The notes: generated from the letters alone by a model not told the origin. 47,008 nt of DNA from an uncultured Pseudomonadales bacterium (GCA_905182155.1 CAJJAX010000039.1:1-47008); one strand, 5' to 3'; shown: positions 18,947 through 28,422, counted from the stretch's first letter. Numbers and translations: made by a program.

Positions 18947-19963
18947 TTATTCGACGACTTGATTGAAATGGACGCTGAGCCTCGAGGCGATAGTCGGCAC
19001 TAAGGCTTCGGGTATCTCGTGACCCACGCCTTGCAAAATCATTTTGGCGGCATTCGGAATGTTCTCTGCCAAGGATAGGCCATGATCAATGGGGATGAGC
19101 GGATCTTCGGTTCCATGAACGATTAGCGTCGGCTTTTGAATTTCAGGTAAGCGATCAAATCGATTAGGGCTCGCGCCGACCGCTGCTATTTGCGCATTAG
19201 ACGTATTGACCCCTTGTTGGATCCTTTTTTTTGCCTCCTTCCTGAAGCGTCTTTTATCAAATGCAAAGCGCGATCCCGTTAAGGCCTCCTCTATCACCAC
19301 GAGGGCATCTTCCTCTTGTTCTAACAAGTTAAGCACCATCGATTCCTTCATGGCATCTATAAACTTTTGATGCGGTCCAGACAGGCCAGGCGTATCAAAC
19401 CCCGGTGTTGACATGATTGCGGTTAAGGTCAAAACCCTTTCTGGATAATTCAATGTCATCACTTGGGCGATCATCCCGCCCATTGATGCGCCCACGATGT
19501 GCGCCTTTTCGACTTCAAGGTGATCAAGCAATGAGAGCCCGTCTAATGCCATATCATTTAGGTTATATTCGGCAGGCGCTGGGTTCGCCATGTTAAACCG
19601 GCTCGGCCTCATCACTGTTCATCGTTACGCTCCCGTCAACAAAGGCTTCTATTAGGAAGGACGGAATCACTTTAATAAAGCTTATCAGTGCGGGTTCATC
19701 CGTCACCCAAGAGCTTTTACCGATGTCACGGTTATCATAGACGATGACATAAAAACCTTCTTCTACGATGCTCTGAACAAATTGCTCTGACCAAACCTTG
19801 CTGTTGGAATTCAAGCCCATATAGCAGCACAGCGGGGTGACTTGGGTCACCATGATCCTGCCACCATAGGTTGATGCCATTGAGTTCTGATATTTGACCT
19901 TCTTGATCAGCGGATAGATTGGAAAGCGCTAAGCAGGACCGCTAAAAACAATATTTTTTTCAT
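18947..19963 (-). CDS. Secreted alpha/beta hydrolase, broken by about three indels
   Basis: One gene is spread over several frames. ATG 19963 gives the signal peptide MKKILFLAVLLSAFQS. A shift near 19915 leads to ADQEGQISELNGINLWWQ, DHGDPSHPAVLL. A shift near 19815 leads to MGLNSNSKVWSEQF and VIVYDNRDIGKSS. A shift near 19605 leads to the rest, with the nucleophile elbow VGASMGGMIAQ, PTLIVHGTEDPLIP (acidic residue) and GVGHEIPE (His). That gives Ser-Asp-His as the catalytic triad, and the joined length of about 339 aa is typical. It is probably a periplasmic esterase or lipase-like enzyme; the substrate is unknown. Its end lies next to the IS3 remnant. Confidence 0.8.
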
Positions 19964-20093
19964 TTTTTGCTTCTTCTCTACCCAGCCTAATGTATTTCCT
20001 CGGAAACACGCGTTGCTTCGTGTCCTTGTTCCGCTGCATTGAAGATTGCGCGGGCTGCCATTATTGATTTGAAGCGGATCTTGCGACTGGACT

Positions 20094-20105
20094 ATTCCCA
20101 CTCAA
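20094..20105. repeat. Distal attachment-site copy (12-bp direct repeat)
   Basis: ATTCCCACTCAA is identical to the guaA terminus at 20642-20653. On the minus strand it reads in frame as the guaA ending followed by TAG. Confidence 0.75.
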
Positions 20106-20160
20106 CAGAAGTTTTAGAAAAACCATTTAAGAACAATGGCTTACAAAATGAATTCTGTAG

Positions 20161-20588
20161 TTTGTAACTACTTTGTAACTCTTGCCTATTTTTCTTACTT
20201 TCATAACTTCTCAAAACCCTTGTAATATCAACACTTTAGCAGATGCTGAGTTACAAACATTGTAACCTTAATGCTTAACTCCAAACACACCCTCTTCAAC
20301 TAAGTAACCTTGCCAACCAATCAAATGTTAAAACTGTTGTGAAAACCTTTAATCCAACTAACCCTAAAAATAGAAATATAAAAAGGTTTTCACTTTTCTG
20401 TTTTTAATATTTTTCCAAAGTAATAATTTAGCTTTAACTTCATTTTTTACTTCATCTATAGCTTCTTTCATAAAACCCTCTTTTTATTGACTACTAATGA
20501 ATCGCAATAGTCGAGTAAGTTTGTAACAGAGTTTGTAACTGCTACATAGGAATGGAGTCTACAGAGGAGTTTGTAACAAGTTTGTAAC
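20161..20588. repeat. Seven TTTGTAAC octamers, candidate integrase arm-type sites
   Basis: Exact TTTGTAAC lies at 20161, 20172, 20520, 20532, 20570 and 20581 (plus strand), and its reverse complement at 20250-20257. ATTGTAAC at 20259 makes an inverted pair with the last. Most come in direct pairs 11-12 bp apart, about one helical turn. The outer pairs sit about 55 bp inside each end of the repeat-flanked segment. Short paired direct repeats near both ends are what arm-binding sites of lambda-type integrases look like. Confidence 0.65.
20339..20393. repeat. 12-bp perfect inverted repeat inside the mini element
   Basis: GTGAAAACCTTT (20339-20350) and AAAGGTTTTCAC (20382-20393) are perfect inverted copies with 31 bp between. 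On the plus strand the second arm is followed by TTTTCTGTTTTT, so it could act as a rightward transcription terminator or be a protein-binding site. Confidence 0.5.
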
Positions 20589-20639
20589 TGTTTTTAGAGT
20601 GCTAAACCCTTTAAGAATGGGGGTTTGCGAGGAACACGC

Positions 20640-22190
20640 TCATTCCCACTCAATCGTTGCCGGGGGCTTACTTGAAATGTCATAGGTGACCCTGGAGATC
20701 CCGCTGATCTCATTAATGATCCGGCCCGAGACCCGCTCCAAGAACTCATAGGGCAAGCGTGCGGAGCGCGCCGTCATAAAATCGATCGTCTCGACCGCGC
20801 GCAATGCAATCACATACTCATACCGGCGGGCATCACCTACCACCCCCACCGATTTCACCGGCAAAAACACCGCAAAAGCCTGACTGACTGGTTTTTTGGT
20901 ACCAGCCCGATGCATGTAATTCTTCCATGAAAATGGCATCAGCTAAACGCAGAATGTCAGCGTATTCTTGTTTCACTTCACCTAAGATGCGCACCCCAAG
21001 ACCAGGGCCTGGGAAGGGATGCCGGTAAACCATGTTGTATGGTAGGCCGAGTTCTAAACCAATTTTACGAACTTCATCTTTAAATAATTCACGCAGTGGT
21101 TCCACTAACTCAAAAGCCATGTCATCTGGCAAGCCGCCCACGTTGTGATGGGATTTGATAACATGGGCCTTACCCGTTTCTGCAGCCGCAGACTCGATGA
21201 CATCCGGATAAATAGTTCCTTGGGCGAGCCACTTCACATTTGTAATTTTAGTAGCTTCAGCATCAAATACATCGATAAAAGTATTGCCAATGACTTTACG
21301 TTTGGCCTCTGGATCTGAGACGCCCTTAAGGTTATCAAGAAACAATGCTTGTGCGTCGACTCGGACGACCTTGATCGCGCAGCTCATTTTTCGCAGCCAA
21401 ATCCATCATGCCATTACTTGGTCGCCTTCATTAAGGCGCAACAAACCATTGTCTACAAACACACAAACTAGCTGATCTCCAATGGCTTTATGCAATAAAG
21501 CCGCAACAACAGAGGAATCAACACCACCGGAAAGGCCCAGCAGCACGTGGCTGTCGCCAACCTGTTCCTTTACACGATTAATCTGATCTTCAATAATGGC
21601 GGCAGCGGTCCAAAGTGGTTCACATCCGCAAATTTCAAGGGCAAAGTGTTGGAAAATTTTCTCGCCCTGCAGGGTGTGAGTTACTTCAGGATGGAACTGG
21701 ATACCATAAAATTGTTTTTCTTCGTTGGCCATGCCTGCGATCAGGCATCTGCGTACACTTTGTCACCATGGCTCATCCAAACGTTTAGACTGCATGTATC
21801 GGCCTGCAGGTCGTCATGAATGTCTTTAAGCAGTGCACCTGCTGTTTCTACTTGCACGTTGGCATAACCAAATTCGCGCTCGTCTGATGCGCTAACCTTG
21901 CCCCCCAACTGCTCTGCCATGGTTTGCATGCCATAACAAATGCCTAGCACAGGCACATTCATTTGAAAAACAACTGCCGGTGCACGCGGGCTATGAACTT
22001 CGGTCACAGACTCTGGGCCGCCAGCCAATATAATACCTTTAGGGGCAAAATCAAGAATCGCCTGTTCGTTCATGTCATAAGCACGGATTTCACAATAAAC
22101 ACCAATTTCCCGAACTCTACGGGCAATTAATTGTGTGTATTGGGAACCAAAATCCAAGATGAGAATCCGTTGTGCGTGGATGTCCTGCAT
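20640..22190 (-). CDS. guaA: GMP synthase (glutamine-hydrolysing), broken by several indels
   Basis: GuaA converts XMP to GMP with ATP and glutamine, the last step of guanine nucleotide synthesis. The start at 22190 has GGAG upstream. The N-terminal amidotransferase has [18 protein letters not shown] and the nucleophile loop [10 protein letters not shown]; its His-Pro-Glu is in FHPEVTHT. The ATP-pyrophosphatase has the P-loop LSGGVDSSV. The C-terminal dimer domain ends PPATIEWE. Frames change near 21735, 21400 and 20900. The span gives about 516 aa, normal for GuaA. Roughly 20900-22190 is more AT-rich than the last 260 bp and than most neighbours, so the gene is a compositional mosaic. guaB, the usual partner, is not next to it. 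Confidence 0.93.
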
Positions 22191-22432
22191 CGTGTGTCAC
22201 TCCGTGAATGGGCTTTAGCTCTATGAGGAGTCTAGAACCGTGTTAATTAAAATCAGCAGCTAATTACTTAGATAACGACCGTTTAGGCCTGACGAGTTCG
22301 ACGCGCCGAGATCAACACAACACTCACGGCCCGGCCTCCCACGCTTTTCGCGCCAAAGGCCATAAAATCGTCTTGATTTTGCGCTTGTCATCAAAATCAC
22401 TCAGAATCTACCTTTCGGCTTCAAGGCGCCTC

Positions 22433-22830
22433 ATGACCACCGCAATTCAGCTACCCACGGATCAAAAGTTTGGTGGTTTTGTCGCCGGCATTTTTGGCCT
22501 CCTCGCGGCCTACGGATTTTGGACGGGCGAGTCTTTTCTAGGCTTCTCGGCGGGCTTGTTAGCCACTCTCTTTATCGCCATCAGCATCGTCGCGCCGCGC
22601 ACATTACGCCATTTGAATCCGGCATTGTGTCGGTTGGCAATTCTCAAATCCGCATCTCGGTGGAATTTTATCTGGTCGCCATCTTCTTTGTGATCTTCAC
22701 ACCGGTCGGGCTGATCATGCGACTGGTGGGACGAGACGAACTCAAGCTCAAGCGCCGAGCCACCAAGACGCATTGGCAGGCAATAACGCCCAGCGAGCAA
22801 TCTGAAGCATCCTTTAAAAATCAATTTTGA
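22433..22830 (+). CDS. SxtJ-family membrane protein, one indel
   Basis: The product is about 132 aa after joining frames. It starts MTTAIQLPTDQKFGGFVAGI at the ATG at 22433, continues through hydrophobic segments (about residues 15-55), and after a shift near 22600-22670 reads VEFYLVAIFFVIFTPVGLIM and RLVGRDELKLKRR. The F.TP.GL.MRL.G.D.L signature near the end is that of SxtJ, a short membrane protein of unknown function. It is found beside carbamoyltransferases, including the saxitoxin cluster. Here it opens a module SxtJ - DUF5989 - carbamoyltransferase - SGNH. It probably supports a membrane-side carbamoylation step. Confidence 0.8.
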
Positions 22831-22844
22831 GGTAACGAATCGGC

Positions 22845-22994
22845 ATGGCATTTTTAAAAGAGCTTTTGGCCTTCCTACGAGCGCGAAAAAAGTTATGGCT
22901 GGCGCCAATTATCCTCATCATGGTCGCGCTCGGCGGCTTGATGATCCTTGCTGAAGGCTCTGTTCTTGCGCCCTTTATCTATACGCTCTTTTAA
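22845..22994 (+). CDS. DUF5989 / SxtK-like single-span membrane peptide
   Basis: The 49-aa product is too short to stand out by length, but it lies precisely between SxtJ and the carbamoyltransferase. It reads MAFLKELLAFLRARKKLWLA, then a hydrophobic span of about 20 residues (IILIMVALGGLMILAEGS) and ends VLAPFIYTLF. The pattern of RKK.WL.P followed by one helix and APFIYTLF is characteristic of DUF5989. The role is unknown; the constant partnership with SxtJ and carbamoyltransferase suggests a small subunit. The start is 14 bp after the SxtJ stop. Confidence 0.85.
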   Translation: MAFLKELLAFLRARKKLWLAPIILIMVALGGLMILAEGSVLAPFIYTLF

Positions 22995-23011
22995 TGACGC
23001 TGACATAACCC

Positions 23012-24839
23012 ATGTATATCTTAGGCCTCTCCGCGTTTTATCACGATAGCGCCGCCTGCTTGCTTCAAGATGGCCGGATTATTGCCGCCGCCCAAGAAGA
23101 ACGCTTCACGCGCAAGAAACACGATGCCAGTTTTCCGGATCAAGCCATTGCTTATTGTCTTGAGGAAGCCGGCATCATCCCCTGAGCAAATCGATCAAGT
23201 CGTTTTTTACGAGAAACCCTTCTTGAAATTCGAGCGCCTACTGGAAACGTACTTGGCCTTTGCCCCCCGCGGCTTTCGCAGCTTCGCCTTGTCGATGCCG
23301 GCCTGGATCAAAGACAAGCTTTTTCAAAAATCGGTCCTCACAAAGGCGCTCTCAAACGCGCTCGGCAAGACCATCGATTGGCAATCTCGGCTCTTATTTT
23401 CACAACACCACCTGTCCCATGCCGCCAGCGCCTTTTACCCCTCGCCCTTCGAACGCGCGGCGGTCCTCACCCTCGATGGCGTCGGCGAGTGGACGACAAG
23501 CTCGCTTGCGGTTGGCCAAGGCAGGCGTCTAAAGATCCTCAAAGAAATTCACTTCCCGCACTCTCTCGGCTTACTGTACTCGGCGTTTACCTACTACACC
23601 GGTTTTAAGGTCAATTCGGGGGAGTATAAAGTCATGGGGCTTGCGCCCTATGGCAAGCCCCGCTATGCCGATTTGATTACGGAGCACCTGGTCGATGTTG
23701 CTGACGACGGCAGCTTTCAACTCGACATGCGCTACTTTGACTACGCCACCGGTCTCACCATGACCACCAAACATTTTCATCAATTGTTTGGTGGCCCGCC
23801 GAGACCCCCTGAAGCTGAGATCAGCCAACGAGAAATGGACCTTGCTGCCTCTGTTCAAAAGGTTACCGAGGATATTGTGCTGAAACTGGCTCGAAGTATC
23901 AGAAGCCAAACGGGTGAAAAAAATCTTTGCCTGGCAGGCGGCGTCGCCCTGAACTGCGTCGCCAATGGCCTTCTGGCCCGAGAGAACCTATTCGATAACA
24001 TTTGGGTTCAACCCGCAGCAGGCGATGCCGGTGGCGCACTCGGCGCCGCGCTTGCGGTATGGCACCTACACCTTGATGGGCAAAGACCCAAACTCGCGCT
24101 AAGTGACCGAATGCAGGGCAGCTATTTGGGACCGGCTTTCTCGGACGAAGACGCGAGTACAGCCCTTAACACCTGCGGCGGGATCTTCACGCGCTATTCA
24201 GAGTCAGAGCTCCTTACCCACGTCACCACAGCGCTCAGTGCCGGCAAAGCGATCGGCTGGATGCAAGGCAGAATGGAGTTTGGACCTCGGGCCTTAGGTA
24301 ATCGCCCGTAGCATCCTGGCAGACCCGCGTAATCCGCTTGATGCAGGCGCACGCTCATCCTAAAGGTTCCACGTCGACGAGTGCGTTCGGCCGTTTGCGC
24401 CGGCGGTGCTGAGCGAGATGGTACGGCCGCGCCTACGGGGCATGATGCGTATCTTGAGGCGATCAACGATGGGTCCGGCCTGCTCAGCGCGCTTGATGCC
24501 GCGCAGATGGGTCTCGACCAGCTCAAAGTGCCCCGCTCGGTCATCCCTGCCGTGACACATGTCGACTATACGGCTCGACTGCAGACCGTTCATGAGGAGA
24601 CCAACCCCAAGTTTCACGCGCTGTTATCACGGTTTTATGACAAGACAGGCTGCCCGGTGCTGGTAAACACCTCATTCAACGTCCGAGGCGAACCTATCGT
24701 CTGCACACCCGAGCAGGCCTTTAAATGTTTCATGGGCACCGAACTCGACGTCCTCGTCATCGGCAACTTGCTCCTCTTGAAAGAAGACCAAGACCCCACC
24801 CTTCGAGAAACCTATCAGGATCACTACGAACTGGATTAG
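23012..24839 (+). CDS. SxtI/TobZ/NodU-family O-carbamoyltransferase, broken by indels
   Basis: Such enzymes make carbamoyl-adenylate from carbamoyl phosphate and ATP in a Kae1-like domain and move the carbamoyl group to a hydroxyl. ATG 23012 begins MYILGLSAFYHDSAACLLQD and EERFTRKKHDASFPDQAI. A shift near 23183 (CCCCTGAGC) follows. Next come HHLSHAASAFYPSPF (metal-binding His), LTLDGVGEWTT, LCLAGGVALNCVANG and PAAGDAGGALGAA. Shifts at about 24306, 24358 and 24400-24470 break MEFGPRALGNRSILADPRNP from FAPAVLSE, and the last part has IPAVTHVDYTARLQTV and VLVNTSFNVRGEPIV. The span equals about 609 aa, the same as SxtI. The acceptor is unknown. Confidence 0.88.
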
Positions 24840-25056
24840 ACCGCAAGGACCGTTCCGTCTTGATGTCACCGATCAATCAACGCGACTTATAATTTTTATC
24901 CGCCAACGCTAGGCCGAGTTGAATGACCGGCTGAAAGAACGCATTTACAGGACATCCTTTCAAGGCCGTCATGTCCCTTAGATCATTAAACGGGTTAACA
25001 TAGATCTATGCCCCAACGCGCTCGCAAACTCCAGCGCGCGCTTAGGAATTAACGAC

Positions 25057-27153
25057 ATGGCCTTGTTTAAAAATCTGCTGTTTTACCTCATCGCGCTGAT
25101 TGGCGTGCCTGCTGCTTTTTTCATCATCGTTGAGCAGGGCCTCAAATTTGCTGGCATCGGCGCGCCCCAGGACTTCTTTAAAATTCTGAATATCAATGGG
25201 CAGGACTACTATCAGGATAACCCCGCCTTCATCCATCAATTTTATCCTGCCTCGCTTGGCATCACGCCCATCGAAAACACCTTCTCAGCGTTACCGGATG
25301 ACCAAACCATTCGAGTCTTCATTTTGGGTGGGTCGGCGGCGCGGGGCTTTCCAAACCTGAACCATGGCTTCAGCCGACACTTGGAAATCCTACTTGAGCA
25401 AGCGCTGCCGGCGAAGAACATCGACGTCATTAATACGGCAATGACCTCCGTGAATTCCCATGTGATTTATGACGTTGCGAAATCGATCCCAGCGGGGCCC
25501 TCAACGTTCGCCATTATCTTGGTAGGCAACAATGAAGTGGTAGGCCCTTACGGCCCCGGCACGTTTAATCAAAGCTTTTTATCGAATCTGTCGGTCATTC
25601 GCCTGATCCAGGCCATCAAGCGCACAAGGGTCTGGCAGGCGGCAACCGTGCTTGCGGGCAACTTGAACCCAAAAAATGAAAAAGAAACTCTGCGGTGGCG
25701 CGGCATGCAAATGTTCACCGACAACAATGTCGCGTTTGACGACCCTCGCCTTGAAACGGTTTATGAGCACTATGAAAACAACCTGAGCGATACGGTATCA
25801 CGGCTTCAAGACAAGGGTATTCATGTTCTGCTGTCCAGCGTGCCCGTTAATCTTCGCGATTCAGCACCATTTTCCTCGCAACACCCACCGGGATTGTCTG
25901 ATGATGCACTGAACACATTGAACCGCCAGCGCCAATACAGCGCCGCACGTTTCAAGGACCAACGCTGGCAGGACGCGGTTACCGCCCTCGACGCGGCAAA
26001 GGCCATTGACCCGAATTATGCCGATACCCATTACCGACTCGGCATTGCCTTTGAGCAACTGGGTCAAACCAACCAATCCGCGGGACACTTTCAGCAAGCG
26101 CTCGACTTAGACACCTTGCGGTTTCGCGCGGACACCCAGATTAACGAACGCGTTCGGCAGGTCGCTGAGCGCTTCAACGATACCGCCTTCAGCTTTGTCG
26201 ACAGTGAAACGGCTTTCAAACGGGTAAGCCAACCCAAGCCGCCTGGCTGGAATCTACTACTAGAGCATGTGCATTACAGCTTTTCCGGTAATTACCTGCT
26301 GGCGACCGGGTTTGCAGGCGCCATTCTTGATACCTTGGACGCTTCAATCGATGGCGCTTTACTGCCGGCTCAAGAAGTGGCGCGCCGGATCGGCTACCCA
26401 AACTTTACGACCATTGATGCCATGGGACGTTTACTGGATATGGTGCAGACACCCCCTTTTACGGGGCAAAGTAATTATGCAGCCTTGGTTGATTTTATTA
26501 ATGGAACGGGCGCCGCCCTCGCCCAACAAGTCGGCTCAACCCAAGATGTGATTCAACGGCGACAGGATTTGGTTGCGGCAGGCGAGGCGGATTGGCAAAT
26601 CCACTATGAGCTCGCTGAACTGTTCCGACATGAACAAGATCCGAAATCTGCCCTGCACCACTTCCGACAAGTGATCCAAGAATATTCCCACCACGGCAGC
26701 AGCCACCTCAAAATAGCCGAATTACACCAGGCGTTCGGACGATTTAAAGCGGCCATCCCGCATTTAGAGCAGGCCCTGAACTACACGCGGGATGATCAAA
26801 CGCTGCAGGCCCAAACCCTCGGCGCTCTGGCATCGGCGCATCTGAAAGCGGGTGACCCGGCCAAAGCCAAACAACGCCTATTGGAGCTCATTGCGGCGCA
26901 CTCAGATCAGATTGAGCTCACCCTCAAAGCCTATGGCACACTCGTTAAACGCGCCGTTGAGGAAGGCACCAAAAGCGAGGTCAATCAGCACCTTCGGGAT
27001 CTTGAGGATTATGCGCAAGCGCTTGTTCGCAGCAATCAGCTCGAGCAATATCCCTTACTACCTCGACGAATGGCCCAAATTTTAAGCCTTGCGGGCCGGC
27101 ACGCGGAGGCCAGGCGATGGGCGCAATTACAACCAAAGCCAGCCGAATCATAA
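25057..27153 (+). CDS. SGNH-fold protein with inserted and C-terminal TPR repeats
   Basis: The 698-aa intact protein starts after AGGA. It has one N-terminal membrane helix (about residues 7-25), so the rest is probably extracytoplasmic. SGNH blocks are visible: ILGGSAARGF with Ser93, an Asn block near NTAMTSVNSH (126-135), VGNNE (157-161) and a late EHVHYSFSGNYLLA giving Glu403 and His406 in place of Asp-x-x-His. A TPR-like segment (about 297-350, DQRWQDAVTALDAAKAIDPN) lies between blocks III and V. More TPRs occupy about 535-690. It follows the carbamoyltransferase by 217 bp. SGNH proteins transfer or remove acyl groups, here perhaps on a glycan. The substrate is unknown. Confidence 0.78.
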   Translation: MALFKNLLFYLIALIGVPAAFFIIVEQGLKFAGIGAPQDFFKILNINGQDYYQDNPAFIHQFYPASLGITPIENTFSALPDDQTIRVFILGGSAARGFPNLNHGFSRHLEILLEQALPAKNIDVINTAMTSVNSHVIYDVAKSIPAGPSTFAIILVGNNEVVGPYGPGTFNQSFLSNLSVIRLIQAIKRTRVWQAATVLAGNLNPKNEKETLRWRGMQMFTDNNVAFDDPRLETVYEHYENNLSDTVSRLQDKGIHVLLSSVPVNLRDSAPFSSQHPPGLSDDALNTLNRQRQYSAARFKDQRWQDAVTALDAAKAIDPNYADTHYRLGIAFEQLGQTNQSAGHFQQALDLDTLRFRADTQINERVRQVAERFNDTAFSFVDSETAFKRVSQPKPPGWNLLLEHVHYSFSGNYLLATGFAGAILDTLDASIDGALLPAQEVARRIGYPNFTTIDAMGRLLDMVQTPPFTGQSNYAALVDFINGTGAALAQQVGSTQDVIQRRQDLVAAGEADWQIHYELAELFRHEQDPKSALHHFRQVIQEYSHHGSSHLKIAELHQAFGRFKAAIPHLEQALNYTRDDQTLQAQTLGALASAHLKAGDPAKAKQRLLELIAAHSDQIELTLKAYGTLVKRAVEEGTKSEVNQHLRDLEDYAQALVRSNQLEQYPLLPRRMAQILSLAGRHAEARRWAQLQPKPAES

Positions 27154-27300
27154 TCGTCACGACGCATGCGACTGCTTTATTGCCGCATCCACCCGCCATT
27201 CTAAAACACTTATACTCAACACAGTATTTGCTCACCGAATGGCCCTGCCGCTATCATGATCCCCAATAGGACGACCTCGCCAACCAGCACTGAGACGCGC

Positions 27301-28422
27301 ATGCCCCGAACAACCGGATTGATATGGAACGAGCGCTTTATGTGGCACGACAACGGTTCGGCCTTGGGCCAAATACCCGCTGGGGGCGATTTTCAACCGG
27401 GCGTGCACCTTGAGAATTCTGAAACCAAGCGACGCCTCAAAAACCTACTCGATGCCTATGACATTACGCCCAAGCTCGCGCGCCTGGCGCACACCGCAGC
27501 AACGCGTCAAACCCTCGAGCGCTTTCACACACCGAACTATATCGACTTAGTTGAACGCACGAGTCAAACCCTGGGCGGATCCGTTGGTCAATCCACGATC
27601 GCGGGACCAGGATCCTATGATATCGCGCGACTCGCCGTCGGCGGCACCACCGCGGCAGTGCGCGACGTGATGTCCGGCAAGGTCTCCAACGCCTACGCGC
27701 TCACGCGCCCACCCGGCCATCATGCCGAACGCGATCGGGGTCGCGGCTTTTGTATCTTTAACAACATTGGCCTCGCCATTTTAGAGGCCCGCGCGCAAGG
27801 CTGGGTCGAGCGGGTCGCCGTCGTAGACTGGGATGTGCACCACGGCAACGGCACCCAGCAGGCCTTTTATGATGACCCCAATGTGCTAACGCTTTCGATT
27901 CATCAAGAAATGCTTTATCCAGTCAACCTTGGCAAGCTCGAAGAAACTGGAGACGGTGCAGGCGAAGGCTTTAACCTCAATATCCCGTTACCTGCCGGAT
28001 GTGGGGGCGGCGCCTATTTAAAAACAATCGATGAGGTTGTAACCCCGGCCCTTACGGCCTTCAAACCGGATCTCATCATCATTGCCTGCGGTTTCGATGC
28101 TGCTTATTTTGACCCCTTGAGCCACATGTTGCTGGTGGCCAACCATTACCGCGTGATGACCGAAAAGATGATGACCCTGGCAGACGCACTGTGCGGTGGC
28201 CGACTCATTGCCAACCACGAGGGCGGCTATTCCGACTTTTACGTACCCCTCTGCGGGATGGCCGTAATCGAAACCTTAAGCGGCTTAACGTCCGGCGTTG
28301 TCGACCCTTACGCGGGAACCGAATTCGTTGCCAATCAAGACCTCATGCCCCATCAAACTGCCCGCATTGACGAGGCGATCCAAGGCCCGCTTGCTAAATT
28401 CTTGCGCCGAGTCACGACATGA
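27301..28422 (+). CDS. Class II histone-deacetylase-fold amidohydrolase
   Basis: This is a zinc deacetylase-fold enzyme (HDAC/acetylpolyamine amidohydrolase/AcuC superfamily) that probably removes acetyl groups from small amines or lysines. About 373 aa from the ATG at 27301; another ATG at 27256 would add 15 residues, but homologues begin close to GLIWNERFMWHD. The catalytic motifs are RPPGHHAERDRGRGFC (His pair), VAVVDWDVHHGNGTQ (zinc Asp and His) and ACGFDAAYFDPL (zinc Asp), with NHEGGYSDFYV near the end. The stop overlaps the xseA start by 4 bp, so the two form an operon. No acetyltransferase partner is seen nearby. Confidence 0.88.
   Translation: MPRTTGLIWNERFMWHDNGSALGQIPAGGDFQPGVHLENSETKRRLKNLLDAYDITPKLARLAHTAATRQTLERFHTPNYIDLVERTSQTLGGSVGQSTIAGPGSYDIARLAVGGTTAAVRDVMSGKVSNAYALTRPPGHHAERDRGRGFCIFNNIGLAILEARAQGWVERVAVVDWDVHHGNGTQQAFYDDPNVLTLSIHQEMLYPVNLGKLEETGDGAGEGFNLNIPLPAGCGGGAYLKTIDEVVTPALTAFKPDLIIIACGFDAAYFDPLSHMLLVANHYRVMTEKMMTLADALCGGRLIANHEGGYSDFYVPLCGMAVIETLSGLTSGVVDPYAGTEFVANQDLMPHQTARIDEAIQGPLAKFLRRVTT

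Larger units (their letters stand above)
20094..20653. mobile_element. Mini integrative element in the guaA 3' end, flanked by 12-bp direct repeats
   Basis: ATTCCCACTCAA occurs at 20094-20105 and again at 20642-20653, where it is the last codons of guaA. The distal copy read on the minus strand still spells GAG TGG GAA TAG, that is Glu-Trp-Glu-stop, so it looks like the displaced original guaA terminus. The 536 bp between are about 30% G+C by eye and contain no gene I can support. The 3' end of guaA is a known target of tyrosine-recombinase genomic islands, which regenerate the gene end on insertion. With no integrase inside, this would be a non-autonomous or deleted element. See the separate entries for its repeats. 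Confidence 0.7.

Noticed and set aside
20161..20588. A replication origin with iterons or DnaA boxes
   Set aside because: TTTGTAAC does not match the DnaA box TTATCCACA, no replication initiator gene is nearby, and the flanking guaA direct repeats explain the segment better.
22433..24839. A saxitoxin-type biosynthetic cluster
   Set aside because: Only the SxtI/J/K-like genes are present. No polyketide synthase, amidinotransferase or other core pathway gene lies nearby, and these families are widespread in bacteria that make no toxin.
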